A DNA stretch of 19,713 bases from JBOICV01 sp050740255 (GTDB lineage: Bacteria; Pseudomonadota; Gammaproteobacteria; Nevskiales; JBOICV01), in NCBI GenBank assembly GCA_050740255.1, contig JBOICV010000039.1, forward strand, positions 1 through 19,713. The letters are read 5' to 3'. Below, piece by piece: positions 1 through 5,769 of the stretch (position 1 is its first letter; each line of letters opens with the position of its first letter). The notes under the pieces were generated by a model. It did not search any database, had not been told where the DNA came from, and worked only from the letters and a program-made list of their open reading frames with translations. The position numbers and the translations under genes were made by a program.

Positions 1-65
1 CTTCGGCGGACCAGCTCAACAGCTTCCCGCTTGTACTCCGGGCTGTACTTCTTCCTCGTCGACAT
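1..65 (-). CDS. IS3-family transposase OrfA, N-terminal 21 codons
   Basis: Only the first 21 residues are visible, beginning MSTRKKYSPEYKREAVELV. The basic start followed by 'YSPEYKREAVELV' is typical of the helix-turn-helix (HTH_Tnp_1) domain that opens IS3-family OrfA proteins. OrfA binds the element ends. In complete elements it is joined to the DDE catalytic OrfB by programmed -1 frameshifting, but that part lies outside the window. The ATG at 65 is preceded by AAGGAG (plus-strand 71-76) at a 5-base spacing, which supports the start. Whether the element is intact cannot be seen. Confidence 0.85.
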   Translation of the reverse strand, partial: MSTRKKYSPEYKREAVELVRR

Positions 66-126
66 GAACACTCCTTCGGCTCATCATGAGCCTTCTCGAA
101 AGTGTCCGTGATAACGGGGTAGAACC
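1..126 (-). mobile_element. IS3-family insertion sequence, left end (truncated by window)
   Basis: The first ~126 bases look like the left end of an IS3-family element read on the minus strand. They hold the start of an OrfA-type transposase gene (1-65). Upstream of it is a leader with a perfect GGCTCAT-C-ATGAGCC hairpin (79-93). The end at about 103-126 reads GGTTCTACCCCG...CACGGACA on the minus strand, which resembles IS3-family terminal inverted repeats. Directly outside this end the GH3 reading frame begins, so the element appears to sit inside that gene. The exact outer base (about 126-130), the target duplication and the other end cannot be fixed from this window. Confidence 0.75.
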
Positions 127-128
127 CG

Positions 129-893
129 TCGCTTGATTGCGGTCTTCTGCCTGGTGTTCCGGGCCTGACGCCGCAGGACGATTTGATTGCGGCGGTTGCC
201 GCGGCCAATCCGCGCACCGTCGTCATCATGGAAACCGGCGGGCCAGTACTAACGCCTTGGCGCGACTCGATCGCCGCGCTGCTGGAGGCCTGGTATCCCG
301 GGCAGGAAGCCGGACCGGCGATCGCGCGGGTGCTGTTCGGCGACGTGGATGCGAGTGGCCGTCTGCCGGTCAGCTTCATGAATGCCGAGAACGACACGCC
401 GGTTGCGGGCAATCCGTTCCAGTATCCGGGCGTGCTCAATATGGCCCAGTACTCGGAGGGCGTGTTCACCGGCTATCGCTGGCACGATCAGAACAATGTC
501 GAGCCAGCTTTTCCTTTCGGGCACGGACTTTCCTATACGCATTTCAGTTATTCCAACCTCAGTGTGAGCTCTGACGTGGTCAGCGTAAGCGTGACCAATA
601 GCGGCACGCGCAGCGGCGTCGCCGTGCCGCAGCTTTATCTGGGACTGCCTGCACCGAGCGCTGCAGTTGCACAGCCACCCCGGCAGTTAAAAGGCTTCTC
701 GCGGATCATGCTCGCGCCGGGCGAGTCGCGGCGTGTGAGTTTTGCGCTGAACGAGCGCGCCTTCAGTTACTGGGATGTCGCCGGCGGCCAGTGGCGCGTA
801 GCGCCGGGTTGCTACCGCGTGGAGGTGGGCAATTCCTCGCGCGATCTGCCGCTGCAAGCAGCGCTTGCTCTGGCCGGCGCGAGTTGCCCATAG
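129..893 (+). pseudogene. GH3 beta-glucosidase, C-terminal fragment cut by the IS element
   Basis: The reading frame is open from position 123 and encodes the last ~255 residues of a family 3 glycoside hydrolase. Those enzymes are normally 700-900 residues and release glucose from beta-glucosides in the periplasm or outside the cell. The fragment starts inside the C-terminal alpha/beta sandwich ('LIAAVAAANPRTVVIMETGG', then 'YPGQEAGPAIARVLFGDV' and 'GRLPVSF'). It continues through the signature 'FPFGHGLSYTHFSYSNL' into a fibronectin III-like domain ('LKGFSRIMLAPGESRRVSF') and ends at a normal TAG. The N-terminal barrel with the catalytic Asp nucleophile, the signal peptide and any native start are missing. 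GH3-like sequence runs up to the IS end, so this looks like disruption by insertion; the 5' half may lie beyond the other IS end. No good start codon with a Shine-Dalgarno is seen, so it is probably not expressed as an enzyme. Confidence 0.85.
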
Positions 894-900
894 ATCATCT

Positions 901-979
901 TGTCATTGCGAGGGGTGCACCCCGAAGCAATCTCGGGCTTGAACCAGATCGCCACACCGCTGCGCGGTTCGCGATGACA
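901..979. repeat. Dispersed 'tgtcattgcgag' repeat, complete copy
   Basis: The arms TGTCATTGCGA (901-911) and TCGCGATGACA (969-979) form an inverted repeat with one mismatch, with CGAAGCAATCTCGGG-type sequence between them. A perfect 12-base palindrome, GGGGTGCACCCC, lies at 912-923. Elements of this 'cattgcgag...cgaagcaatc...gcgatgac' pattern are scattered between genes in many bacterial genomes, usually as non-coding repeats. A second, partial copy lies at 8836-8864 in this window. It starts eight bases after the GH3 stop codon, so it may also shape the 3' end of that transcript. Confidence 0.75.
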
Positions 980-1102
980 GAATTACTGCGCTCTGGTTTT
1001 TCTTCCAGTAGCCGCGTCCACAGTTTGCGCAGAGACAACTCGCAATAGTCCGATGCGCGCGCCGCAGATTAGCCTAAAATCAATATGTATACCTTGGCAT
1101 TT

Positions 1103-1149
1103 GCAGGAGCGACCACGGTCGCGATAATCGCGCACAGGCGCGCTCCTAC
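1103..1149. repeat. REP-type bipartite palindrome ('aggagcg...cgctcct')
   Basis: The outer arms GCAGGAGCG (1103-1111) and CGCTCCTAC (1141-1149) pair with one mismatch. An inner hairpin, CGACC-AC-GGTCG, sits at 1110-1121. This layout is typical of the extragenic palindromes common in Pseudomonas, Xanthomonas and related gammaproteobacteria, where copies are mobilised by REP-associated tyrosine transposases. No such transposase is in this window. The repeat is the best taxonomic hint here. Confidence 0.7.
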
Positions 1150-1211
1150 ACATGTAATAAATTAAATAAATACAAGTAGTTATAAATGATCAAAAAAAAT
1201 ACTAAAAAAGC

Positions 1212-1238
1212 TGTCGAATTCGCTACTACTGGTTCGAC
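1212..1238 (+). promoter_or_regulatory. ECF42-type promoter for the VOC/SRPBCC/DUF1428 operon
   Basis: A -35-like TGTCGA (1212-1217) and a -10-like CGAC (1235-1238) are separated by exactly 17 bases. The flanks are also shared with the two other sites in this window: GC before the -35, and GTT before and G after the -10. Transcription would start near 1245, leaving about 70 bases of leader to the ATG at 1314. The boxes match the TGTCGA / CG(A/T)C motif recalled for ECF42 sigma factors, and such a factor is encoded at 5770-7062. The A-rich tract just upstream could act as an UP-like element (inference). Confidence 0.8.
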
Positions 1239-1313
1239 GTGTAAGTAGAGTCCAGGTTCAGCCGGTCGAAACGAAGGCAACCCGGCTCCCAACCTGATCA
1301 TTAAGGAGATGTC

Positions 1314-1721
1314 ATGCAAGTCCAGCCCTATCTGTTTTTCGACGGCAACTGCGCCGAAGCGATGCGCTTCTACGAGCACACCCTCGGCGCCAAGCTCGAG
1401 ATGATGATGACGCACGGCGAGTCGCCCATGGCGGCGCAGTCGCCGCCCGGCAACGCCGACCGGATCATGCACGCCTGTCTGGTCAAAGGAGATTTCATGC
1501 TGATGGCGTCCGACGCCATGGGCGGCGAGCCCTATGGCGGCATGAAAGGTTTCTCTTTGTCGCTGGCCTGCGCCACGGCCGATGAGGCGCAACAGCGCTA
1601 CGATGCGCTGGCCCGCGGCGGAAAGGTGACCCTGCCGCTGCAGAAAACCTTCTGGAGCGAATCCTTCGGCATGCTGGTGGACCGCTTCGGCACGCCGTGG
1701 ATGGTCACCGTGGCGGCTTGA
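1314..1721 (+). CDS. VOC family protein, PhnB-like (glyoxalase/bleomycin-resistance fold)
   Basis: This 135-residue protein opens with 'QVQPYLFFDGNCAEAMRFYE', the usual start of PhnB/YjdN-like members of the vicinal oxygen chelate superfamily, and ends with 'DRFGTPWMVTV', their usual end. It makes up about one full PhnB-like unit of paired beta-alpha-beta-beta-beta modules. Substrate and metal use are unknown; many such proteins lack a proven reaction. The start is set by AAGGAG at 1302-1307, six bases before the ATG. It is the first gene behind an ECF42-type promoter and is followed, each with its own Shine-Dalgarno, by SRPBCC, DUF1428, VOC and YciI genes. PhnB-like, DUF1428 and YciI genes often sit next to ECF42-type sigma genes, which fits this context. 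Confidence 0.9.
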   Translation: MQVQPYLFFDGNCAEAMRFYEHTLGAKLEMMMTHGESPMAAQSPPGNADRIMHACLVKGDFMLMASDAMGGEPYGGMKGFSLSLACATADEAQQRYDALARGGKVTLPLQKTFWSESFGMLVDRFGTPWMVTVAA

Positions 1722-1765
1722 GACTTACATCACTTTTCAAATCAACCCATCACAAGGAGAAACCC

Positions 1766-2293
1766 ATGTTAAAGACTATTGCTATTGTCATCGTAGTGCT
1801 GATTGCGGCCGTGCTCATCTATGCCGCCACCAAGCCCGACAGTTTCCGGGTCGAGCGTTCCGCCAGCATCAAGGCGCCGCCGGAAAAAATATTTCCGCAC
1901 GTCAACGACCTGCACGCGCATACCGCCTGGTCGCCGTGGGAGAAAAAAGACCCCGCGATGAAGCGCCGCCACAGCGGCGCGCCCAGTGGCAAGGGCGCCG
2001 TGTATGAATGGGACGGCAACAAGGAGATCGGCCAGGGACGCATGGAGATCACGGAATCAACACCGCCGACCAAGGCCGTGTTCGCCATGCACTTCATCAA
2101 ACCCTTCGAAGCCCACAATACGGCCGAGTTCATATTGGAATCGCAGGGCGATTCGACCAAGGTCACCTGGGCCATATACGGCCCGCAACCCTATATGTCG
2201 AAGGTTTTTAGTCTGTTCTTCAGCATGGACAAGATGATTGGCAAGGAATTTGAAAGCGGTCTGGCGAGTCTCAAGGCTTTGACCGAAGCGTAA
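1766..2293 (+). CDS. SRPBCC family protein (polyketide cyclase/START-like) with N-terminal membrane anchor
   Basis: This is a 175-residue protein. Residues 3-21 ('KTIAIVIVVLIAAVLIYAA') form one hydrophobic segment, an anchor or uncleaved signal. A SRPBCC domain follows: 'FRVERSASIKAPPEKIFPHV' is the classic first strand and helix, and 'KALTEA' closes the last helix. The fold makes a deep hydrophobic pocket, so a small hydrophobic ligand is likely, but which one is unknown. The anchor suggests the domain sits at the inner membrane; its side is not clear. The ATG at 1766 is chosen because AAGGAG lies at 1754-1759. The frame stays open upstream to 1697, but that would overlap the VOC gene and add nothing family-like. 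It is 44 bases after the VOC stop, same operon. Confidence 0.88.
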   Translation: MLKTIAIVIVVLIAAVLIYAATKPDSFRVERSASIKAPPEKIFPHVNDLHAHTAWSPWEKKDPAMKRRHSGAPSGKGAVYEWDGNKEIGQGRMEITESTPPTKAVFAMHFIKPFEAHNTAEFILESQGDSTKVTWAIYGPQPYMSKVFSLFFSMDKMIGKEFESGLASLKALTEA

Positions 2294-2341
2294 GCAGCGA
2301 GTGCGTTGGCACAATCAACCCCCACGAAAAGGAGATTAGAC

Positions 2342-2704
2342 ATGGCTAATTATGTAGATGGATTTGTATTGCCGGTCCCGAAGAAGAACTCGCAAGCCTA
2401 CCGGCGCATCGCGCAACTGGCCGGCAAGGTCTGGCGCGAACATGGCGCGCTCGAATACCGCGAGTGCATTGCCGACGACGTGAAGCCGGGCAAGCACACC
2501 TCCTTCCCGCAAAGCGTCAAGCTCAAGCGCGGCGAGGTGGTGTGGTTCTCGTACATCGTGTTCAAGTCGCGCCAGCACCGCGACCGCGTCAACGCCAAGG
2601 TGATGAAGGATCCGCGCCTGGCCAAGATGATGACCCCGGGGGCGATGCCTTTCGACGGCAAGCGCATGTTCTGGGGCGGCTTCAAGACGATGGTGGCGCT
2701 CTAA
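2342..2704 (+). CDS. DUF1428 family protein (YbaA-like)
   Basis: This 120-residue protein begins 'MANYVDGFVLPVPKKNSQAY'. Its middle, 'HGALEYRECIADDV', and its end, 'MPFDGKRMFWGGFKTMV', are hallmarks of DUF1428, a dimeric alpha+beta barrel family of unknown function related to the ABM/EthD-like folds. No catalytic residue has been agreed for the family. The start ATG follows AAGGAG at 2329-2334; the open frame further upstream lacks this signal. The gene lies 48 bases after the SRPBCC gene and 26 bases before the second VOC gene, in the same transcription unit. Confidence 0.9.
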   Translation: MANYVDGFVLPVPKKNSQAYRRIAQLAGKVWREHGALEYRECIADDVKPGKHTSFPQSVKLKRGEVVWFSYIVFKSRQHRDRVNAKVMKDPRLAKMMTPGAMPFDGKRMFWGGFKTMVAL

Positions 2705-2730
2705 AGCGGCCGGAACCTGAGGAGAGCGGT

Positions 2731-3201
2731 ATGCAAAAGATCACCCCATTTTTATGGTACGACCATCAAGCTGAGGAGGCGGCGAATTTTTATGTCTCCA
2801 TTTTTAACAACTCGAAGATTAATGGCATTGCCCGCTATGGAGACGCAGGACCCGGACCGAAGGGATCAGCAATGACCGTCGAGTTTCAGATCGAAGGTCA
2901 GGAATTTGTCGCGCTCAACGGTGGCCCACATTTCACGTTCTCGCCAGCCATTTCGTTTGTGGTGAGTTGCAAGACGCAGCGGGAGGTTGATGAACTGTGG
3001 GGAAAGCTCTCGGCAGACAAAAGCGCGGAGCAATGCGGCTGGCTCAAGGATAAGTACGGTGTGTCGTGGCAAATCGTACCCACTGTTTTGGCAGAAATGT
3101 ACCAAGACAAGAATCCCGAAAAATCAAGAAGGGTCATGCAGGCAATGCTGCAGATGAAAAAACTCGACATCAAGAAGTTGAAGGAGGCGTACCAGCGATG
3201 A
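2731..3201 (+). CDS. VOC family protein, PhnB-like (second copy)
   Basis: This is a 156-residue protein of the PhnB-like VOC group. The start 'MQKITPFLWYDHQAEEAANF' and 'YVSIFNNSKI' match the common 'ITPFLWFD..AEEAA.FY.SIF' pattern. 'FVALNGGPHFTFSPAISFVV' and 'GWLKDKYGVSWQIVPTVL' are the typical second-half motifs. It differs clearly from the VOC protein at 1314-1721, so it is not a recent duplicate. The C-terminal 30 residues are basic and helical ('RRVMQAMLQMKKLDIKKLKE'), as in related proteins annotated as 3-demethylubiquinone methyltransferase-like; that enzyme name should not be taken literally. The ATG has GAGGAGAG at 2719-2726. The stop overlaps the next start (ATGA at 3198-3201), indicating translational coupling to yciI. 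Confidence 0.92.
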   Translation: MQKITPFLWYDHQAEEAANFYVSIFNNSKINGIARYGDAGPGPKGSAMTVEFQIEGQEFVALNGGPHFTFSPAISFVVSCKTQREVDELWGKLSADKSAEQCGWLKDKYGVSWQIVPTVLAEMYQDKNPEKSRRVMQAMLQMKKLDIKKLKEAYQR

Positions 3202-3569
3202 AATTCCTGTGCCTGGCATACGAAGAGGAAAAAAAGCTCAACGACCTGTCGCGCAGCGAATGGGACGCTCTCCGAACCGAGACCCTGGCCTACGTCGAAT
3301 CCTTGCGGACGGGTGGCCGCTTGCTCATCACGAACGCTCTGCAAAGCGCGCGTACCGCCGCGACCGTGCAGGTGCGCAGCGGCAGGCTGTCGGTGACCGA
3401 CGGTCCTTTCGCCGAGACCAAGGAGCAACTTGGCGGGTTCTTCCTGATCGAGGCGAAGGATCAGAGCGAGGCCATCCAAATAGCATCGAAATGGCCGTCG
3501 GCCCGGCTCGGCACGATCGAGGTGCGGCCGATAGAGGAAGAACTCAGGCAAGAACGACGCTACGGCTAG
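3198..3569 (+). CDS. YciI/DGPF family protein
   Basis: This 123-residue protein has the YciI-like (DGPF) fold. The start 'MKFLCLAYEEEKKLNDLS' and the motif 'SVTDGPFAETKEQLGGFFLI' include the name-giving Asp-Gly-Pro-Phe. 'EAIQIASKWPSARLGTIEV' is the usual last strand and helix. The fold is a ferredoxin-like dimer. Some relatives are enzymes, but those linked to ECF sigma factors have no proven activity. The start overlaps the preceding VOC stop by four bases, with GGAGG at 3183-3187. DGPF proteins are the hallmark neighbours of ECF42 sigma factors. The gene ends the operon, 22 bases from the 3' end of the convergent efflux gene. Confidence 0.93.
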   Translation: MKFLCLAYEEEKKLNDLSRSEWDALRTETLAYVESLRTGGRLLITNALQSARTAATVQVRSGRLSVTDGPFAETKEQLGGFFLIEAKDQSEAIQIASKWPSARLGTIEVRPIEEELRQERRYG

Positions 3570-3591
3570 GGGGTACGAATGTAGGTGCGGA

Positions 3592-5034
3592 CTAACCGGT
3601 AGCAGATACCGGCTGCTCGTTGGGCGCCTGCAACCGGGGACGCAGTAGCAGTGCGCCCAACAAGGCCGCCAACGCGGTAAGGGCGGCACCTAGCAGGAAA
3701 GCGAACTGGTAGCCGTTGTTCAGGGCCGCGAGCGCCACGGTGCCCGCCTGCTGCAGTCCATCGGTACGCGCTTCCGCCAGACTCGCGAGCACGGCCAGGC
3801 CCAGGGCGCCGCCCATCATGAAAGAAGTGTTGACGACGCCGGAGGCCAGTCCCGATTCGCTACTGCGCACATCGTTCATTGCCGCGAGCAGCACCGGGTT
3901 GAAGGCCATGCCGGCGCCGAGGCCAAGCAGCAGCATGCCGGGCAGAACATCCACGATGAAGCTGCCGTCCAGCGGCGCGCGCGCGAACAGCGCCAGACCG
4001 GCGGCGCCGAGCAAGAGGCCAATCCACAGCGGACCGCGAATGCCGAAGCGCATGACCATGCGCGCGGACAGGCCGGCCGAGAACGCCGCCATGATGAGGT
4101 CGGCCGGCAGGAAAGACAGGCCCACGCGGAAGGGGTCGTAGCCCAGCACGTTCTGCAGATACAGTGCGCTGATCACGAACCAGGCGAACATTCCGGCCGC
4201 CCACAGTACGCCGACCACGTTGGCCACCGCCAGATTGCGCAAGCGGAATAGCCGCAGCGGCATCAGTGGCTCGCGCACGCGGGCTTCGATGCCCAGGAAC
4301 AACAGCAGCAGCGCCACGGCAACGCCGAGCAGCCCCAGCGTTTGCAGCGAAGCCCAGCCGGCGCGGTTGCCGTCAACCACCGCGTACACCGCCAGCACCA
4401 AGCCTGCGGTGACGGTGAAGGCGCCGCCGAGGTCGAGCCGGCGCGGTCCCGATGACGCCGCGTCACGCGGCAGCAGCACCATGCACAGCGCGTAAACCGC
4501 AATGCCGATGGGCAGATTGACCAGAAAAATGGACTGCCAACCCAGAAGCGCGGTGAGAAAACCGCCCAGCACCTCGCCGATGCTGCCGCCCGCGGCGCAG
4601 ACGAAACCGTAAATGCCCATTGCCTGCGCGCGCTCGGCCGGTTCCGTGAACAGGTTCGTGATCAGCGATAAGGCGACGGCGGTGACCACCGCGCCACCCA
4701 AGCCTTGTACGCCACGGGCGATGACCAGCGTCGCCTGCGTGTGCGCCAGCCCGCAGGCCAGCGATGCGAGCGTGAACAGGCTTAAGCCCAGCAGAAACAG
4801 GCGGCGCTGTCCGTATAGATCGCCGAGCCTGCCGCCCAGCAGCAGGAAGCCGCCGAAAGTGAGCATGTAAGCGTTCAGCACCCAGACCAGGGAGGTTCCG
4901 GAGAAGCCCAGGTCCGACTGGATGGTCGGCAGCGCGACGATGACGATGGTGGTGTCGAGCACAATCATCAACACGCCCGCGCACAGCACGTAAAGTGCCA
5001 GCCAGCGCTTGCGGCCGTCCATAGCCTTGCTCAT
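3592..5034 (-). CDS. MFS drug efflux transporter, DHA2 (EmrB/QacA-type, 14 TM)
   Basis: This 480-residue integral inner-membrane protein is expected to export a hydrophobic or cationic compound by proton antiport. 'LDTTIVIVALPTIQ' near the N-terminus is the DHA2 family motif in TM1. 'GGRLGDLYGQRRLF' is MFS motif A in the TM2-TM3 loop. The length and spacing of hydrophobic segments fit 14 helices. The antiporter motif C region reads 'GGSIGEVLGG', slightly different from the usual G-rich pattern. No EmrA-like membrane fusion protein is present, so it probably works alone in the inner membrane. It is transcribed away from yciI-sigma from its own ECF42-type promoter (5127-5153), so export is probably induced with the small-protein operon. 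A 6-bp hairpin (3596-3612) overlaps its 3' end but has no T-run. Confidence 0.93.
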   Translation of the reverse strand: MSKAMDGRKRWLALYVLCAGVLMIVLDTTIVIVALPTIQSDLGFSGTSLVWVLNAYMLTFGGFLLLGGRLGDLYGQRRLFLLGLSLFTLASLACGLAHTQATLVIARGVQGLGGAVVTAVALSLITNLFTEPAERAQAMGIYGFVCAAGGSIGEVLGGFLTALLGWQSIFLVNLPIGIAVYALCMVLLPRDAASSGPRRLDLGGAFTVTAGLVLAVYAVVDGNRAGWASLQTLGLLGVAVALLLLFLGIEARVREPLMPLRLFRLRNLAVANVVGVLWAAGMFAWFVISALYLQNVLGYDPFRVGLSFLPADLIMAAFSAGLSARMVMRFGIRGPLWIGLLLGAAGLALFARAPLDGSFIVDVLPGMLLLGLGAGMAFNPVLLAAMNDVRSSESGLASGVVNTSFMMGGALGLAVLASLAEARTDGLQQAGTVALAALNNGYQFAFLLGAALTALAALLGALLLRPRLQAPNEQPVSATG

Positions 5035-5126
5035 GCCTTGGGTCCTTCCGGCTGAAATTCCCGTAGGTTGCTGTAGATCATAAATCCTATCGTTTCGTTC
5101 CAGATGTTAGCGGATGCTATTGGATC

Positions 5127-5153
5127 GTCGAACGAGCGTCTTTGAAATCGACA
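5127..5153 (-). promoter_or_regulatory. ECF42-type promoter for the MFS efflux gene
   Basis: Read on the minus strand, TGTCGA (5148-5153) is followed after 17 bases by CGAC (5127-5130), with the same GC...GTT...G flanks as the other two sites. The start point would be near 5120, about 85 bases ahead of the ATG at 5034. A 12-base sequence, GATGCTATTGGA, lies at 5113-5124 across the expected start site and again at 5162-5173 between the divergent -35 boxes. It could be a binding site for a second regulator (inference). Confidence 0.8.
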
Positions 5154-5188
5154 GCATTAACGATGCTATTGGACGAAAGCTGCATGGC

Positions 5189-5215
5189 TGTCGATTCCGC
5201 CGGGTCTCGTTCGTC
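5189..5215 (+). promoter_or_regulatory. ECF42-type promoter for yciI and the sigma factor gene
   Basis: TGTCGA (5189-5194), a 17-base spacer and CGTC (5212-5215) form the third site. It shares GCTGTCGATT with the divergent site and GTTCG(A/T)CG with both others. The -10 uses the T variant allowed in the recalled ECF42 motif CG(A/T)C. Transcription would begin near 5222 and run through yciI (5297) into the sigma gene (5770), so the sigma factor would drive its own synthesis. Confidence 0.8.
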
Positions 5216-5296
5216 GTATATAGGTAGAGCGGGGTGGCCGACGCAGCGCAGCAGGCCCTTCCGCTCCCAAACCTGACTTTGTACGGAGATACGGAT

Positions 5297-5716
5297 ATGC
5301 GATTCATGATCGTAATCAAGGCGACCCAGGATTCGGAGGCGGGTGTCATGCCGCCGGAGAAGCTGATCGCCGAAATGGCGACCTATCACGAGGAGCTGGC
5401 GAAGGCCGGCGTGCTGCTGGACGCCTCGGGCTTGCAGGCCAGCGCCAAGGGCTGGCGCATCAAATACGACGGCGCCAGGCGCAGCGTCATAGACGGGCCT
5501 TTCACCGAGTCCAAGGAACTGATCGCCGGTTACACGATGATTCAGGTGAAGTCGAAAGCAGAGGCGCTTGAATGGAGCCGGCGTTTTCCCAATCCAGCCA
5601 TGGACGGCAAGGTGGCCGAGATCGAGGTGCGCCAGTTGTTCGAGCTGGAGGATTTCGGTCCCAGCGAGGCGACCGAACGCTTCCGCGAGATGGGCGTTGC
5701 CGGTGCAAAGAAGTAG
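5297..5716 (+). CDS. YciI/DGPF family protein, partner of the ECF42 sigma factor
   Basis: This 139-residue YciI-like protein starts 'MRFMIVIKATQDSEAGVMPP' and carries 'SVIDGPFTESKELIAGYTMI', the DGPF motif, then 'EALEWSRRFPNP' and 'EIEVRQLFELEDF'. This longer type with the C-terminal 'FELEDFG...' tail is the form usually encoded right before ECF42-type sigma genes. Its function is unproven. A cofactor, sensor or small-molecule enzyme role has been considered for the family. The ATG at 5297 is chosen because the protein begins there as in relatives; GGAG at 5284-5287 is a somewhat distant Shine-Dalgarno. It is the first gene behind the promoter at 5189-5215 and lies 53 bases ahead of the sigma gene. 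Confidence 0.93.
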   Translation: MRFMIVIKATQDSEAGVMPPEKLIAEMATYHEELAKAGVLLDASGLQASAKGWRIKYDGARRSVIDGPFTESKELIAGYTMIQVKSKAEALEWSRRFPNPAMDGKVAEIEVRQLFELEDFGPSEATERFREMGVAGAKK

Positions 5717-5769
5717 TCGCGGCGCTTAAGGCTTGCAGTGAAGGAGTGATGATGGTCTGATCGGTCGCC

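Larger units (their letters stand above)
894..1313. other. Intergenic region with two palindromic repeats and a promoter
   Basis: This 420-base stretch has no convincing gene. It holds a 'tgtcattgcgag' repeat (901-979), a REP-type 'aggagcg' palindrome (1103-1149), and a markedly AT-rich segment (about 1150-1210, with runs of A). An ECF-type promoter (1212-1238) and a leader of about 70 bases to the VOC gene follow, with AAGGAG at 1302-1307. The short frames that cross it show no family resemblance. Confidence 0.7.

Noticed and set aside
2898..3689. 263-codon open frame on the minus strand
   Set aside because: It lies antisense to the VOC and YciI genes, which have clear family motifs and ribosome sites. 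Its translation is low-complexity and matches no family.
5129..5213. Inverted repeat read as a MITE or repressor operator
   Set aside because: The conserved blocks coincide exactly with the -35 and -10 boxes of two divergent promoters, while the spacers differ.
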